Positions 7,798-15,770 of a DNA stretch of 38,126 nucleotides are shown in pieces. The stretch's first letter is position 1; each line of letters starts with the position of its first letter. The stretch spans positions 1 through 38,126 of the forward strand of contig JADLAI010000148.1 of the NCBI GenBank assembly GCA_020848295.1. Reading direction: 5' to 3'. The DNA is from Flavobacteriales bacterium (GTDB taxonomy: Bacteria; Bacteroidota; Bacteroidia; Flavobacteriales_F; PHOS-HE28). The notes beneath the pieces were generated by a model that saw only the letters and a list, made by a program, of their open reading frames with translations, did no database searches and was not told the origin of the DNA. Position numbers and translations under genes: made by a program.

Positions 7798-8565
7798 ATG
7801 AGCATCCTACTGCGCTACTCGGTCATTCATTCCGTACTCCTCGGCTTGTTCGTAGCCTGTGGTACGGGCCCCGGAGAGGAACGGAAAGAAGCCACAACAC
7901 CGGTTCTGAAGACGGATGTGGCCTCTACTGGGCTCGACGAACTACCCGGCTACTACGAGGATACGCTGCCCTGTGCGGACTGTCCCGGGATCCTCACCCA
8001 ACTATGGGTACGTAGCGACAGCACCTTCGTCCTGCGCGAAGAATACATGGAACATGACACGCTCCCATCCGGCCTCATCGGACAATGGCATGTGATGAAC
8101 GGCTTGGTGACCATTGGAAGGAGTGGCGACAAGCCGATGTTCTACCGCCCCACCACGGAAGGATTGATGTTGGTGGATGAGATGGGCACTGCTTCGCCGA
8201 GCGGGCTCGACATGACCCTGGACCGCCTGTCCGACGAGATTCAGGACGAGATCCCACGGATGCGGCTGACAGGGACCTTCACATACCTGGCCGATGCCAT
8301 GAGTTTCAAGCCTTGCGGCACACGATACACCTGGCCATGTGCTGGCGGGGAGGCCCTTGGTGCCGAAGAGGGTGAGCTGATCGGATCCATGACCAGTGCA
8401 GTGCTGGAGCGGATGTACCTCGGAGCGGTGAAAAAGGGCGGTGATCCATGGACCATCGTTGCGGAATGCAGCATGAGCATGGGGCCTGCCATGGAGGGCG
8501 ATGGCGCGGATGAATACATCCTTATTCATCGTGTGCTCGACGGCAAGGCCGAGTGTATGGAATGA
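7798..8565 (+). CDS. NlpE-like lipoprotein
   Basis: The product is 255 residues from the ATG at 7798. That start is chosen over the upstream ATG at 7768 because it begins the signal peptide (MSILLRYSVIHSVLLGLF) and avoids overlap with the divergent gene. A lipobox VAC precedes GTGPG. The region LPGYYEDTLPCADCPGILTQLWV is the hallmark of the NlpE N-terminal domain (G-x-Y-x-x-x-LPCADCPGI), followed by beta strands with TFVLREEY. The C-terminal part (FTYLADAMSFKPCGTRYTWPC) resembles the second NlpE-type or META-like barrel, with two further cysteines. NlpE is an outer-membrane lipoprotein linked to copper tolerance and envelope stress sensing in enterobacteria; no Cpx-like partner is adjacent here. 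Confidence 0.8.
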   Translation: MSILLRYSVIHSVLLGLFVACGTGPGEERKEATTPVLKTDVASTGLDELPGYYEDTLPCADCPGILTQLWVRSDSTFVLREEYMEHDTLPSGLIGQWHVMNGLVTIGRSGDKPMFYRPTTEGLMLVDEMGTASPSGLDMTLDRLSDEIQDEIPRMRLTGTFTYLADAMSFKPCGTRYTWPCAGGEALGAEEGELIGSMTSAVLERMYLGAVKKGGDPWTIVAECSMSMGPAMEGDGADEYILIHRVLDGKAECME

Positions 8566-8598
8566 ACGCAGGCCGTGCCAAGGGCACGGCCTGCGTTC
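8564..8598. terminator. Long perfect hairpin between convergent genes
   Basis: A 16-bp perfect stem (left arm 8564-8579, right arm 8583-8598, three-base loop AAG) begins inside the stop codon of the NlpE-like gene. The convergent propeller gene ends 23 bases further on, so the hairpin probably serves both transcripts. There is no U tract on either side. Confidence 0.6.
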
Positions 8599-8620
8599 GC
8601 ATTGAAGGAGCCGGAGGTTC

Positions 8621-10267
8621 CTACCTGGCCGCCACCTTGGTCACGGTCTTCTTCTCGTACACATAGACGAAGTTGCCATCGGTGCTCATGCTGGTGATGG
8701 CACCATTGCGGGCCTTGAATTCCTTGAAGGTGCAGTTGTCCAGATCGAAGCAAGCGATATCCGCCCCGGCGGTCTTCAGGATCATCCGATCACCTTCCAC
8801 CTCCTCCAGATCGCTCTTCTTGTACTTCCCACTGGCAACGGGCTCACCGGTCTTCATATTGAAGGTGCTCACGCCTTTGTCGCCCACCACGACGATCATG
8901 TCCTTGTAGGTCATGATCTGGTCGGCATTGCCCACACCACCCTTGGCCACAGGCACCACGAATTTCTCGGCGCCTGTCGCAAGGTCCATGCTGTAGAGTT
9001 CCTTGCCGCTGCATACCACGAACTGGCCCTCCACCACCACCGCATTGGTGATGCCCTTCCGGAACCGCTCGCTGTCCCATGCTTTGCTGCCATCCGTCGT
9101 GTTGAAGGCCTGTATACCACAGGGCTTCACATTGGGATGCCAGACGCGCCATTCCTCGGTCACTTTCCAGCCGCCCTGGCCGTCCGGTTCACGCCTGTAG
9201 ATGTATGCTTGGGCCTCCACATTGCCACCGATCTGAAGCAACACCCGATCTCCCTCCACGTACATGCCTGGGATGGCACGCGCCTCTTTGATCTCGGGGC
9301 TCGTCCACAGGAGTTTGCCACTGTTGCGGTCGTATTTCTTCACGTACTGGCTCTTTTTGCTGCTCATGTCCAGTACGTACAGGTCATCACCCACGATCAC
9401 GGGCTCGGCCACAGCGCCGTACACCCCGAATCTCTTGGCACCCATTGGTGCTCCTACCAGCTTGTCCGGAGTATAATCGAAGGCGGCGGTGTAGATGTTC
9501 GCACCCGTGTTGAGGTCGTACACCTGCATCCCGTTCATCCGCAGGAATACCTTATCGCCGGCGATATCCAGGTCGAAGAGGAACTCACCGGTGATCACCT
9601 TGCGTTCCGCACGGCCGATATAGGTGTTCTCCCAAAGGATGTTGCCGTTGGACAGGTCGATCTTCACGATCTGGTTCTTGAAGCCCGTGAACAAGGCGGC
9701 CAGGTTGCCTGGAACGAAGTTCACCATGACCAGCTTGCCATCCGGAGTGGTGATGTATTGGCCAGCGACACCCTTGAACTTGTCGGTGCTCCAGAGTTCC
9801 TCACCGGTCTTCGCTTTCACGAACACCAGGCGCTCCTTCAGTGAGATCGCGAAGCCATCCTTCTCCGGGATGTACACCACGTTCTCCTCGGAGAGGTTCT
9901 GGTACTTGTCCGTGCTCCAGAGCATTTTGCCGGTGGCCAGATCGAGCACAGCGATCTGGTCCTTGCCCATCTTGCGATCGAACAGGAAGACCGCGTCACT
10001 CTCCCAGAAGGGGATCAGCTCATCCACCTTGTTCAACTTAGGCGTAAGGTCCTTGTAACGGCCGGTCCACTTGGTGGCACCCGACTTGTTGTCGAAGACC
10101 GTCATTTCCTTGTCGTCGGCGGCATAGCTGTAACCGCGTGTCTCGGTCCCGGTCCCGGTATGGTCAAGGCGGTGTTCCAGCTTTGTTTCCCAAAGCACAG
10201 GCATGTCCTCTTGTGCTTGCGCGCTCAAGGAAGCGAGGAGGAGGAGAGAGGTGAGCTTGAGTTTCAT
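8621..10267 (-). CDS. Secreted PQQ-type beta-propeller protein
   Basis: The product is 548 residues with a signal peptide (MKLKLTSLLLLASLSAQAQ). The rest is a repeated beta-propeller with PQQ-like blades, each with a hydrophobic strand, DxxTGKxLW and a following charged strand: LDLATGKMLWSTDKY, KAKTGEELWSTDKF, IDLSNGNILWENTY, YDRNSGKLLWTSPE, FNTTDGSKAWDSERF and MDLATGAEKF. There is no dehydrogenase active-site region and no BamB lipobox, so an enzymatic role is not indicated; a binding or assembly role is possible. It is the last of three same-strand genes for secreted proteins (24 bases after the previous stop), which suggests an operon. Confidence 0.75.
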   Translation of the reverse strand: MKLKLTSLLLLASLSAQAQEDMPVLWETKLEHRLDHTGTGTETRGYSYAADDKEMTVFDNKSGATKWTGRYKDLTPKLNKVDELIPFWESDAVFLFDRKMGKDQIAVLDLATGKMLWSTDKYQNLSEENVVYIPEKDGFAISLKERLVFVKAKTGEELWSTDKFKGVAGQYITTPDGKLVMVNFVPGNLAALFTGFKNQIVKIDLSNGNILWENTYIGRAERKVITGEFLFDLDIAGDKVFLRMNGMQVYDLNTGANIYTAAFDYTPDKLVGAPMGAKRFGVYGAVAEPVIVGDDLYVLDMSSKKSQYVKKYDRNSGKLLWTSPEIKEARAIPGMYVEGDRVLLQIGGNVEAQAYIYRREPDGQGGWKVTEEWRVWHPNVKPCGIQAFNTTDGSKAWDSERFRKGITNAVVVEGQFVVCSGKELYSMDLATGAEKFVVPVAKGGVGNADQIMTYKDMIVVVGDKGVSTFNMKTGEPVASGKYKKSDLEEVEGDRMILKTAGADIACFDLDNCTFKEFKARNGAITSMSTDGNFVYVYEKKTVTKVAAR

Positions 10268-10291
10268 TTGGTCGGGTCGGTGTGGAGGTGT

Positions 10292-10669
10292 TCAGTGCGT
10301 GATGTTGTTCAGATCGAAAGTGTGTTCGGTGCGGTACTGCCGGCCCTTGGGCATTTTGAAAGGCAGATCGAGGAGGTGAACAAGGTCCTTGAAACGGTTC
10401 TGGGAGCGTTGGTCGTGGCCTTCGGCGCTCACCACGAACACACTACTGATGTCACCCTTCTCCCTGAAACTGACCTGAAGCACGTACTTGCCGATCAGGT
10501 TCTCCTTCACGATGGCATCATGCAGATCGTTACCCGGCTGTAGTGCCGCATCGAAGGCTTGTGCTGCCCGGGAGAGGATGATCTCCTTGTCCTCCAGCAG
10601 TTCTTTCTTCTGGGCGGTGGCGGACAGTGCGATACCGCACAGCAGCAGGATGGCGTACAGGTGTTTCAT
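10292..10669 (-). CDS. Small secreted protein, unknown function
   Basis: The product is 125 residues. The ATG at 10669 is chosen because it overlaps the stop of the upstream gene by four bases (ATGA) and starts a good signal peptide (MKHLYAILLLCGIALSATAQ). The mature part is about 105 residues. Its middle (IGKYVLQVSFREKGDISSVFVV) and end (RQYRTEHTFDLNNITH) faintly recall the TonB C-terminal fold used in many Bacteroidota proteins, but the resemblance is weak and no proline-rich linker is present. It sits between two secreted beta-propeller genes and is almost certainly co-expressed with them. No function can be assigned. Confidence 0.65.
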   Translation of the reverse strand: MKHLYAILLLCGIALSATAQKKELLEDKEIILSRAAQAFDAALQPGNDLHDAIVKENLIGKYVLQVSFREKGDISSVFVVSAEGHDQRSQNRFKDLVHLLDLPFKMPKGRQYRTEHTFDLNNITH

Positions 10670-11808
10670 GGTGCGTAGGTCCATTCAATGAGCCGGCTTC
10701 CCATGGTCATCAACATGCGTTCCTCGTCGGGGAGCAATGCGAATCCGACACGCTGGTCGCTCCATTTCTCACCTTTTTCCTTGAGTTTGGAGAACAGCCG
10801 CTCATCCAGGATGAAGCGACCGGCCATGGATCCCGTGGTACGGTCGTACAGGTGGACCTCCAGGCGCCAGCCTTTCTGGCTGCCGATGGCGAACCGTGTG
10901 TTCGCCGAATTGGCACAGAAGGTGGGCTCATACAAGGCGTGCGAAGGGAAGGAGGCCCGCTGCATGGCCCCTGTGCTTGGATCGGCCACATCCACATAAC
11001 TCAGCGTTGCGTCCGGGTTCGCGCTTTTATGGGATGCGGGTTTGGCGTGTATCCACAATTCATCGCCATCCGGGGAATAGCGCAGGCGGAACACACGATC
11101 GAACAACTCACTCACCGTGAACAGGAATGCACCTGTGGCAAGTTCATGCACATGCACCACTTGACCGATCTTGAGGGCCGCCTTGATCACCTTCTTGTCA
11201 TTCCGAATGGAAGGAATACGCTCCAGGTCCTCAATGGTCGGGTCGTAGGCCAGGGCGATCCGCTGGCCATCCGGAGAGAGGGCCAATGCCGTGGCCATCC
11301 GGGTTAGGCCGCTGATGTTCCGCTCGCTACCTGTGGCGATATCCTTCACACGTACACCATCCTTGCCCACGAACACCAGTTTGCGCTCATCGGCGGTGAT
11401 CTGCGCCGCATAAGCCTGCACATCGGGTACCAGCAAGGCACCCGTTACGGGATCCAACACGGCGAAGCGCCTTTCCTGCTTCCCACGAGGAGAGTATTCC
11501 AGGTATTCGATCGCCTCCAGCAGCAGGTACTTCCCATGGGTACTGTGTGTAACACGCGTACCGACCTTCCAATCGCCCACGTCGATCCGGCGAACGATGC
11601 TCAGGTCGTTCGCATCCATGATCAAGAGGGGGGAAGCCGCTGTGGCGGAGACCGCCAGTGTGCGCCCGTCCGGTGCCCGGTCCACCCAGGAATGCACATG
11701 CTGATCACCGATCCCCAGGGTCGCTTGATCGATCACGCGGTACTGCTGGCCATCATCCTGTGCGAAGGCGGCCAAAGCCAGCAGGCTGAGGATGGCCGTG
11801 AGGATCAA
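10666..11808 (-). CDS. Secreted WD40/YVTN-like beta-propeller protein
   Basis: The product is about 380 residues. The mature part has propeller-type repeats: DRAPDGRTLAVSA, THSTHGKYLLLEA, ITADERKLVFVG, LALSPDGQRIALAY and LRYSPDGDELWIHA, each a strand followed by D/PDG and another strand. No in-frame ATG precedes the signal sequence (ILTAILSLLALAAFAQ). The TTG at 11808 is preferred because AAGGAG lies eight bases upstream. A GTG at 11865 would add 19 residues and basic charges before the hydrophobic core, so the start is uncertain. It is the first gene of a three-gene run, overlapping the next by four bases. A function beyond binding cannot be inferred. Confidence 0.7.
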   Translation of the reverse strand: MILTAILSLLALAAFAQDDGQQYRVIDQATLGIGDQHVHSWVDRAPDGRTLAVSATAASPLLIMDANDLSIVRRIDVGDWKVGTRVTHSTHGKYLLLEAIEYLEYSPRGKQERRFAVLDPVTGALLVPDVQAYAAQITADERKLVFVGKDGVRVKDIATGSERNISGLTRMATALALSPDGQRIALAYDPTIEDLERIPSIRNDKKVIKAALKIGQVVHVHELATGAFLFTVSELFDRVFRLRYSPDGDELWIHAKPASHKSANPDATLSYVDVADPSTGAMQRASFPSHALYEPTFCANSANTRFAIGSQKGWRLEVHLYDRTTGSMAGRFILDERLFSKLKEKGEKWSDQRVGFALLPDEERMLMTMGSRLIEWTYAP

Positions 11809-11816
11809 TGCAGGAA

Positions 11817-11822
11817 CTCCTT
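11817..11822 (-). promoter_or_regulatory. Shine-Dalgarno-like AAGGAG before a TTG start
   Basis: AAGGAG on the minus strand is eight bases before the TTG at 11808. Bacteroidota rarely rely on such sites, so its presence helps decide this start but could be chance. Confidence 0.4.
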
Positions 11823-12085
11823 CTTGCCCCGCACGGGTCGGTTGGATAGGCCCTGATCTTTGCACGGACCATTCTACGGGGGATGGTCCTCCGTGTTTCG
11901 CCGTAATTCCATACGGCAACCACCGTAGCGTCAGGCTGGGGCGGTGCGCCGGTGATCATCGCGGGTCGGGGCCTTGTGCTTCAAAACACCCCCTTCCACC
12001 CACCATGGCCGCACCACCGGCTCACCTGCATCACTCGGCCGCAGGACCTATGTGCGGTTCAGCCGTTGGGAGTAATGGTCGTAGC

Positions 12086-12844
12086 TCAAAGCGCGTACCG
12101 GAACCCAAGGTCCAACGTGCCACTGAACAACTTTGCGGTGATCGGGGCATCGATGATGTCCAATAACCCATAACGGACCGTGGGTTGCAACCGCCACTCG
12201 AAGCGGTCTCCCATGCGCAAGGCAAGCCCTGTGCTCAGGTAGGCGAACCCATTGAAGGCATTGAAGTCCTCAGCCTTCTTGTAGGTGGTCTCCTCCTTGG
12301 TGCCATCGGCATACTCGTAGACCGTCCTACCACGAGCCGCGACCATGATCGAGGGCGCCATCCCCACTGCGGATACCGAGCGCAACCGGCCCTTGCCCAC
12401 TCGCACGGTAAGTCCGATCGGGACCTCGATATGGTGGAAGGCATCCTTGTAGATGACCTTGGTCGGCACCACATCACCGGTCACATAGATGAACCCGCGC
12501 CGTGGGTCGATGGCATCGCCGAAACTGAGATCATCCAGGTCCGTGCGATGAGTCCAGCCGAGCTGATGGTAGCCGATGCCAAGCTCAAGGCCGATCCGTT
12601 TCCCCAGTTGTTTTCCCATGTTCACCACAGCGGCGAATGCTGCCTTGGGGACCTCCCGTTCGTCCCGGACCCCGATGATCAGCGCATTCACAGGTGAACC
12701 CTGGGTATCAAGCAGGGTCCGGAAGCCCATTCCCGCTCCCACACGCAAGCCCATGGTCCACGGTTCCGCGGTGTGCGGTCGCAGCTGTGCGACGGCCTGT
12801 CCGAACATCAGGACAAGTGCTATTGTCAGTAGGGGTGTTCGCAT
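12086..12844 (-). CDS. Outer membrane beta-barrel protein
   Basis: The product is 252 residues from the ATG at 12844, which begins a signal peptide (MRTPLLTIALVLMFGQAVAQ). The frame opens much further upstream into mnmE, but that part is not protein-like. The mature part alternates short amphipathic strands with turns (WTMGLRVGAGMGFRTLL, KRIGLELGIGYHQLGW, HIEVPIGLTVRVGKG, YLSTGLALRMGD, RLQPTVRYGL) and ends in the aromatic-rich strand GTLDLGFRYAL, typical of eight- to ten-stranded porin-like (PorT or outer membrane protein beta-barrel) families. Cargo or ligand is unknown. It has its own TACCTTTG promoter element in the gap after mnmE. Confidence 0.7.
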   Translation of the reverse strand: MRTPLLTIALVLMFGQAVAQLRPHTAEPWTMGLRVGAGMGFRTLLDTQGSPVNALIIGVRDEREVPKAAFAAVVNMGKQLGKRIGLELGIGYHQLGWTHRTDLDDLSFGDAIDPRRGFIYVTGDVVPTKVIYKDAFHHIEVPIGLTVRVGKGRLRSVSAVGMAPSIMVAARGRTVYEYADGTKEETTYKKAEDFNAFNGFAYLSTGLALRMGDRFEWRLQPTVRYGLLDIIDAPITAKLFSGTLDLGFRYAL

Positions 12845-12881
12845 GATCCGGAACCGGCCGGTCGGCACAGTATCGTGTGAC

Positions 12882-12889
12882 CAAAGGTA
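12882..12889 (-). promoter_or_regulatory. -7 promoter element TACCTTTG of the barrel gene
   Basis: This is a perfect TAnnTTTG match on the minus strand, 37 bases before the ATG at 12844, in the short gap downstream of mnmE. Confidence 0.55.
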
Positions 12890-12944
12890 GGAAGACCCGG
12901 TTGAGCGCATCGGCCTTCCCGTGGCATGAACAGGGTGCCAAAAC

Positions 12945-14297
12945 TCATTTCCCGATGCAGAACCGCCCGAAGATGCTGCCCAAGAGGTCATCGGGCGCGA
13001 TCTTGCCGGTGATCTCGCCCAAATGGTGTTGGGCCCTGCGCAGGTCGATCGCCAGTAGTTCACCGCTTACACCTTGGTCAATGGCCCGCTTGGCCTCGTG
13101 CAGGGCGTCCCGTGCCTTGGTGAGGGCATCCACATGCCGGGCATTCGTCACCACGATATCCCCCGGACCGCTTTGCATGGCACGTACATGGGCCACAAAG
13201 GCTTCCTTCAGCGCTTCGAGTCCAATACCATTTCGAGCCGATATGGCGATGGTATCCTGGCTGATGCGGACACCTTCCAGATCGCACTTATTAAGGACCG
13301 GAAGCACATGGGGGCCGGTACCGATCCGTTCCTGGAGCAACGCGGCCTCGGTCCTCAAGGCACCTTCCGAGATCTTGGATGCATCGCCCAGCAAAAGCAC
13401 CAGGCTTGCCTCCGATGCCTTCTTGTAGCTGCGTTCAATGCCCATCTGTTCCACCACGTCGGTGGCTTTGCGCAACCCGGCCGTATCAATGAACCGGAAC
13501 AGGAAACCGCCAATGGCCATCGTCTCCTCCACGGTATCCCGTGTGGTGCCAGGGATGTCGCTCACCAAGGCGCGATCCTCCCGAAGCAGTGCGTTCAGCA
13601 GCGTGCTTTTACCACTGTTCGGTGCGCCGACGATGGCGACCGGGATCCCCTGTTTGATGGCATTCCCATAGCGGAAGCTGTCGATCAACTCCGTGCTGAG
13701 GTCCACCAGGCGATCCAGTAAGGCCAACAGTTCCACGCGCTGCGCGAACTGGACGTCTTCCTCGCCGAAGTCGAGTTCGAGCTCGATCAGCGCCGCGAAA
13801 TCGATCAGTTGCTGCCGGAGGTCTTCGATGTGGGCACCGAACCCGCCCCGCAATTGTTGGATGGCCAACCGATGCTGGGCCGCGCTCTGGCTGGCGATCA
13901 GATCGGCCACCGCCTCAGCCTGGCTCAGGTCCAGCTTGCGATTGAGGAAAGCGCGTTGGGTGAATTCACCGGGAAGGGCCACCCGTGCACCACCATCCAG
14001 CATGGCCTGGAGCACACGTTGCTGGATGTACGTGGAACCGTGGATGCTCACCTCCACCACATCCTCCCCGGTGTAGCTGTTCGGACCTGGGAAGAAAGTG
14101 ACCACCGCCTCGTCGATCCGGCCCTCCGCATCGATCACCGGCACGAAATAAGCGTGTCTGGCAAGTGGTTCCAGCGGCAAGGTGGGCGACAGCCGCTCGA
14201 TCACCGGATACGCCTTCGGGCCGCTCAACCGGAGTACAGCGATGGCGGCCATACCGGGTGCTGTGCTCAGTGCGGCTATGGTATCAGTGACGATCAT
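12945..14297 (-). CDS. mnmE: tRNA uridine-5-carboxymethylaminomethyl modification GTPase MnmE
   Basis: The product is 450 residues, the usual MnmE length. With MnmG it modifies U34 of certain tRNAs. The N-terminal tetrahydrofolate-binding domain starts IAALSTAPGMAAIAVLRLSG. The helical domain carries the inserted G domain: GAPNSGKST (about 224-232), DTAGLRK (about 268-274) and NKCD (about 334). The protein ends in FCIGK, the diagnostic CxGK motif that holds the catalytic cysteine. The long upstream extension of the frame is shadow; the ATG at 14297 gives the family N terminus (MIVTDTIAALST). It is divergent from the NADH dehydrogenase gene with 66 bases between starts. mnmG is not in the window. 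Confidence 0.96.
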   Translation of the reverse strand: MIVTDTIAALSTAPGMAAIAVLRLSGPKAYPVIERLSPTLPLEPLARHAYFVPVIDAEGRIDEAVVTFFPGPNSYTGEDVVEVSIHGSTYIQQRVLQAMLDGGARVALPGEFTQRAFLNRKLDLSQAEAVADLIASQSAAQHRLAIQQLRGGFGAHIEDLRQQLIDFAALIELELDFGEEDVQFAQRVELLALLDRLVDLSTELIDSFRYGNAIKQGIPVAIVGAPNSGKSTLLNALLREDRALVSDIPGTTRDTVEETMAIGGFLFRFIDTAGLRKATDVVEQMGIERSYKKASEASLVLLLGDASKISEGALRTEAALLQERIGTGPHVLPVLNKCDLEGVRISQDTIAISARNGIGLEALKEAFVAHVRAMQSGPGDIVVTNARHVDALTKARDALHEAKRAIDQGVSGELLAIDLRRAQHHLGEITGKIAPDDLLGSIFGRFCIGK

Positions 14298-14323
14298 GTG
14301 ACGGAGGGGAGGCGGAAACCGGT

Positions 14324-14342
14324 CGAAAGTTGCGGATCTTCG
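14324..14342. promoter_or_regulatory. Possible divergent -7 elements between mnmE and the NADH dehydrogenase gene
   Basis: On the minus strand AACTTTCG (14324-14331) is 26 bases before mnmE. On the plus strand GATCTTCG (14335-14342) is 21 bases before the NADH dehydrogenase ATG. Each differs by one base from TAnnTT[T/C]G. This is a weak call based on similarity to other elements in the window. Confidence 0.3.
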
Positions 14343-14363
14343 CGACAACGTAGCGAAATACAC

Positions 14364-15686
14364 ATGAGCCAGGTGCGCAGACGGTACGAGGGGCTTCCGT
14401 ATCCGAAGGTGGTGGTGATCGGCGGGGGCTTCGCCGGACTTGAGGTGGTGAAGGGTTTGAATGGAAGGCCATTCAAGGTCCTGTTGCTCGACAAACAGAA
14501 CCACCACTGCTTCCAGCCGCTGCTCTATCAGGTGGCAACGGCCAGCCTCAGCGCCGATAGCATCGCCCATCCCTTCCGCACCACGGTTGCTCCGATGGAT
14601 AATGTGGCATTCCGGATGTGTACGGTACAGGGGGTGGATCCGGTGGCACGGATCGTACACACCGATCGCGGCGAGGTCCCGTTCGACATCCTCATCATCG
14701 CCACGGGAAGTGCCACGAATTTCTTCGGGAATGTGGCTATTGAGCAGGAAGCCATGCAATTGAAGGCCATCTCCCAGGCGTTGGACATCCGCAGCGATTT
14801 CTTACAGGATTTCGAAGCGGCATTGTATGCCCAGAACGAGGAGGGCCAGCGGCGCTACCTCAACTTCGTGGTGGTGGGTGGTGGCCCTACCGGGGTGGAG
14901 ATGGCCGGGGCCCTGGCCGAGATCCGACGCACCATTCTCAAACGGGAATACCGCGAACTGGAGAGCGATCGTATGCAGATCTGGCTTATCGACAGTAACG
15001 ACAGGCTCTTGGGCAATTTCAGCGGGCCAAGCAGTGCCAAGGCCAAGGAGTACCTGGAAGGTATGGGCGTACTGGTGAAGCTCAACGCTCGGGTCACCGC
15101 ATACGATGGCAAGATGGTCACCTTTGATTCCGGGGAGCGTATGGCCTCACATACGTTGCTTTGGGCCGCTGGTGTGAAGGGAGTGCTGCTTCCGGGATTG
15201 GAAGCCGCCGAAGTACCGAAGGCGAACCGGTATGAGGTGGATCGGAACAATGCATTGGTGGCCTACAAGGATATCTACGCGCTCGGCGATGTGGCCTTGA
15301 TGCACGAAGAGGGGTGGGAGAGGGGCCACCCGCAAGTGGCACCCGCCGCGATCCAACAAGCACAATGGTTGGTACGCAACCTGCGGCGCCGCGCAGCTGG
15401 CGCACCCATGCAGCCGTTCGCTTACAAGGACAAGGGTAGCATGGCCACCATCGGTCGTTACAAGGCCGTGGTGGATCTGGGCCGTATCCAAGTGAGCGGG
15501 CTCGTGGCCTGGCTGGCGTGGATGTTCGTACACCTCATGTCCCTGGTGGGCTACCGCAACCGCATCCAGGTACTGGCCGGTTGGGCCTGGAAATACATGA
15601 GCTGGAAGAATACGATCCGGCTCATCATCCGCCCGTACGTGCGCAAGGCTACGATCACCGAACAGGAGGCGGCGGTGCGCATATAG
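14364..15686 (+). CDS. ndh: Type II NADH:quinone oxidoreductase (NDH-2)
   Basis: The product is 440 residues. NDH-2 passes electrons from NADH through FAD to the quinone pool without pumping protons, at the inner face of the membrane. The FAD-binding dinucleotide motif VVVIGGGFAGLE is near the N terminus, with the NDH-2 signature NHHCFQPLLYQVATASLS just after it. The NADH-binding motif VVVGGGPTGVEMAGALAE is at about residues 168-185, and ALGDVALMHEEGW near residue 310 closes the FAD site. The C terminus (VAWLAWMFVHLMSLVGYRNR) is the membrane-anchoring helix. The ATG at 14364 is chosen because the frame upstream lies antisense to mnmE. It may be read on into argS, 84 bases downstream. Confidence 0.93.
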   Translation: MSQVRRRYEGLPYPKVVVIGGGFAGLEVVKGLNGRPFKVLLLDKQNHHCFQPLLYQVATASLSADSIAHPFRTTVAPMDNVAFRMCTVQGVDPVARIVHTDRGEVPFDILIIATGSATNFFGNVAIEQEAMQLKAISQALDIRSDFLQDFEAALYAQNEEGQRRYLNFVVVGGGPTGVEMAGALAEIRRTILKREYRELESDRMQIWLIDSNDRLLGNFSGPSSAKAKEYLEGMGVLVKLNARVTAYDGKMVTFDSGERMASHTLLWAAGVKGVLLPGLEAAEVPKANRYEVDRNNALVAYKDIYALGDVALMHEEGWERGHPQVAPAAIQQAQWLVRNLRRRAAGAPMQPFAYKDKGSMATIGRYKAVVDLGRIQVSGLVAWLAWMFVHLMSLVGYRNRIQVLAGWAWKYMSWKNTIRLIIRPYVRKATITEQEAAVRI

Positions 15687-15719
15687 GTGACATCCGGGCC
15701 GCCACAACCCGGCATCTCG

Positions 15720-15727
15720 TTCCTTTG
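15720..15727 (+). promoter_or_regulatory. Possible -7 element TTCCTTTG of argS
   Basis: One base differs from TAnnTTTG. It is 43 bases before the argS ATG, just after the NADH dehydrogenase stop. No -33 TTG is visible. Confidence 0.35.
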
Positions 15728-15770
15728 CAGCCCGGTTCGTGCCCCAACGGGTGCGGCCACGTTCCTCGCC

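Noticed and set aside
11855-11862. Plus-strand GATCTTTG resembling a -7 element in the 277-base gap
   Set aside because: No plausible plus-strand gene follows; the nearest ATG frame stops after a few codons. Nothing else recognisable is in 11809-12085.
13809-14363. N-terminal extension of the NADH dehydrogenase frame
   Set aside because: The extra 185 codons lie antisense to mnmE. The family N terminus begins at the ATG at 14364.
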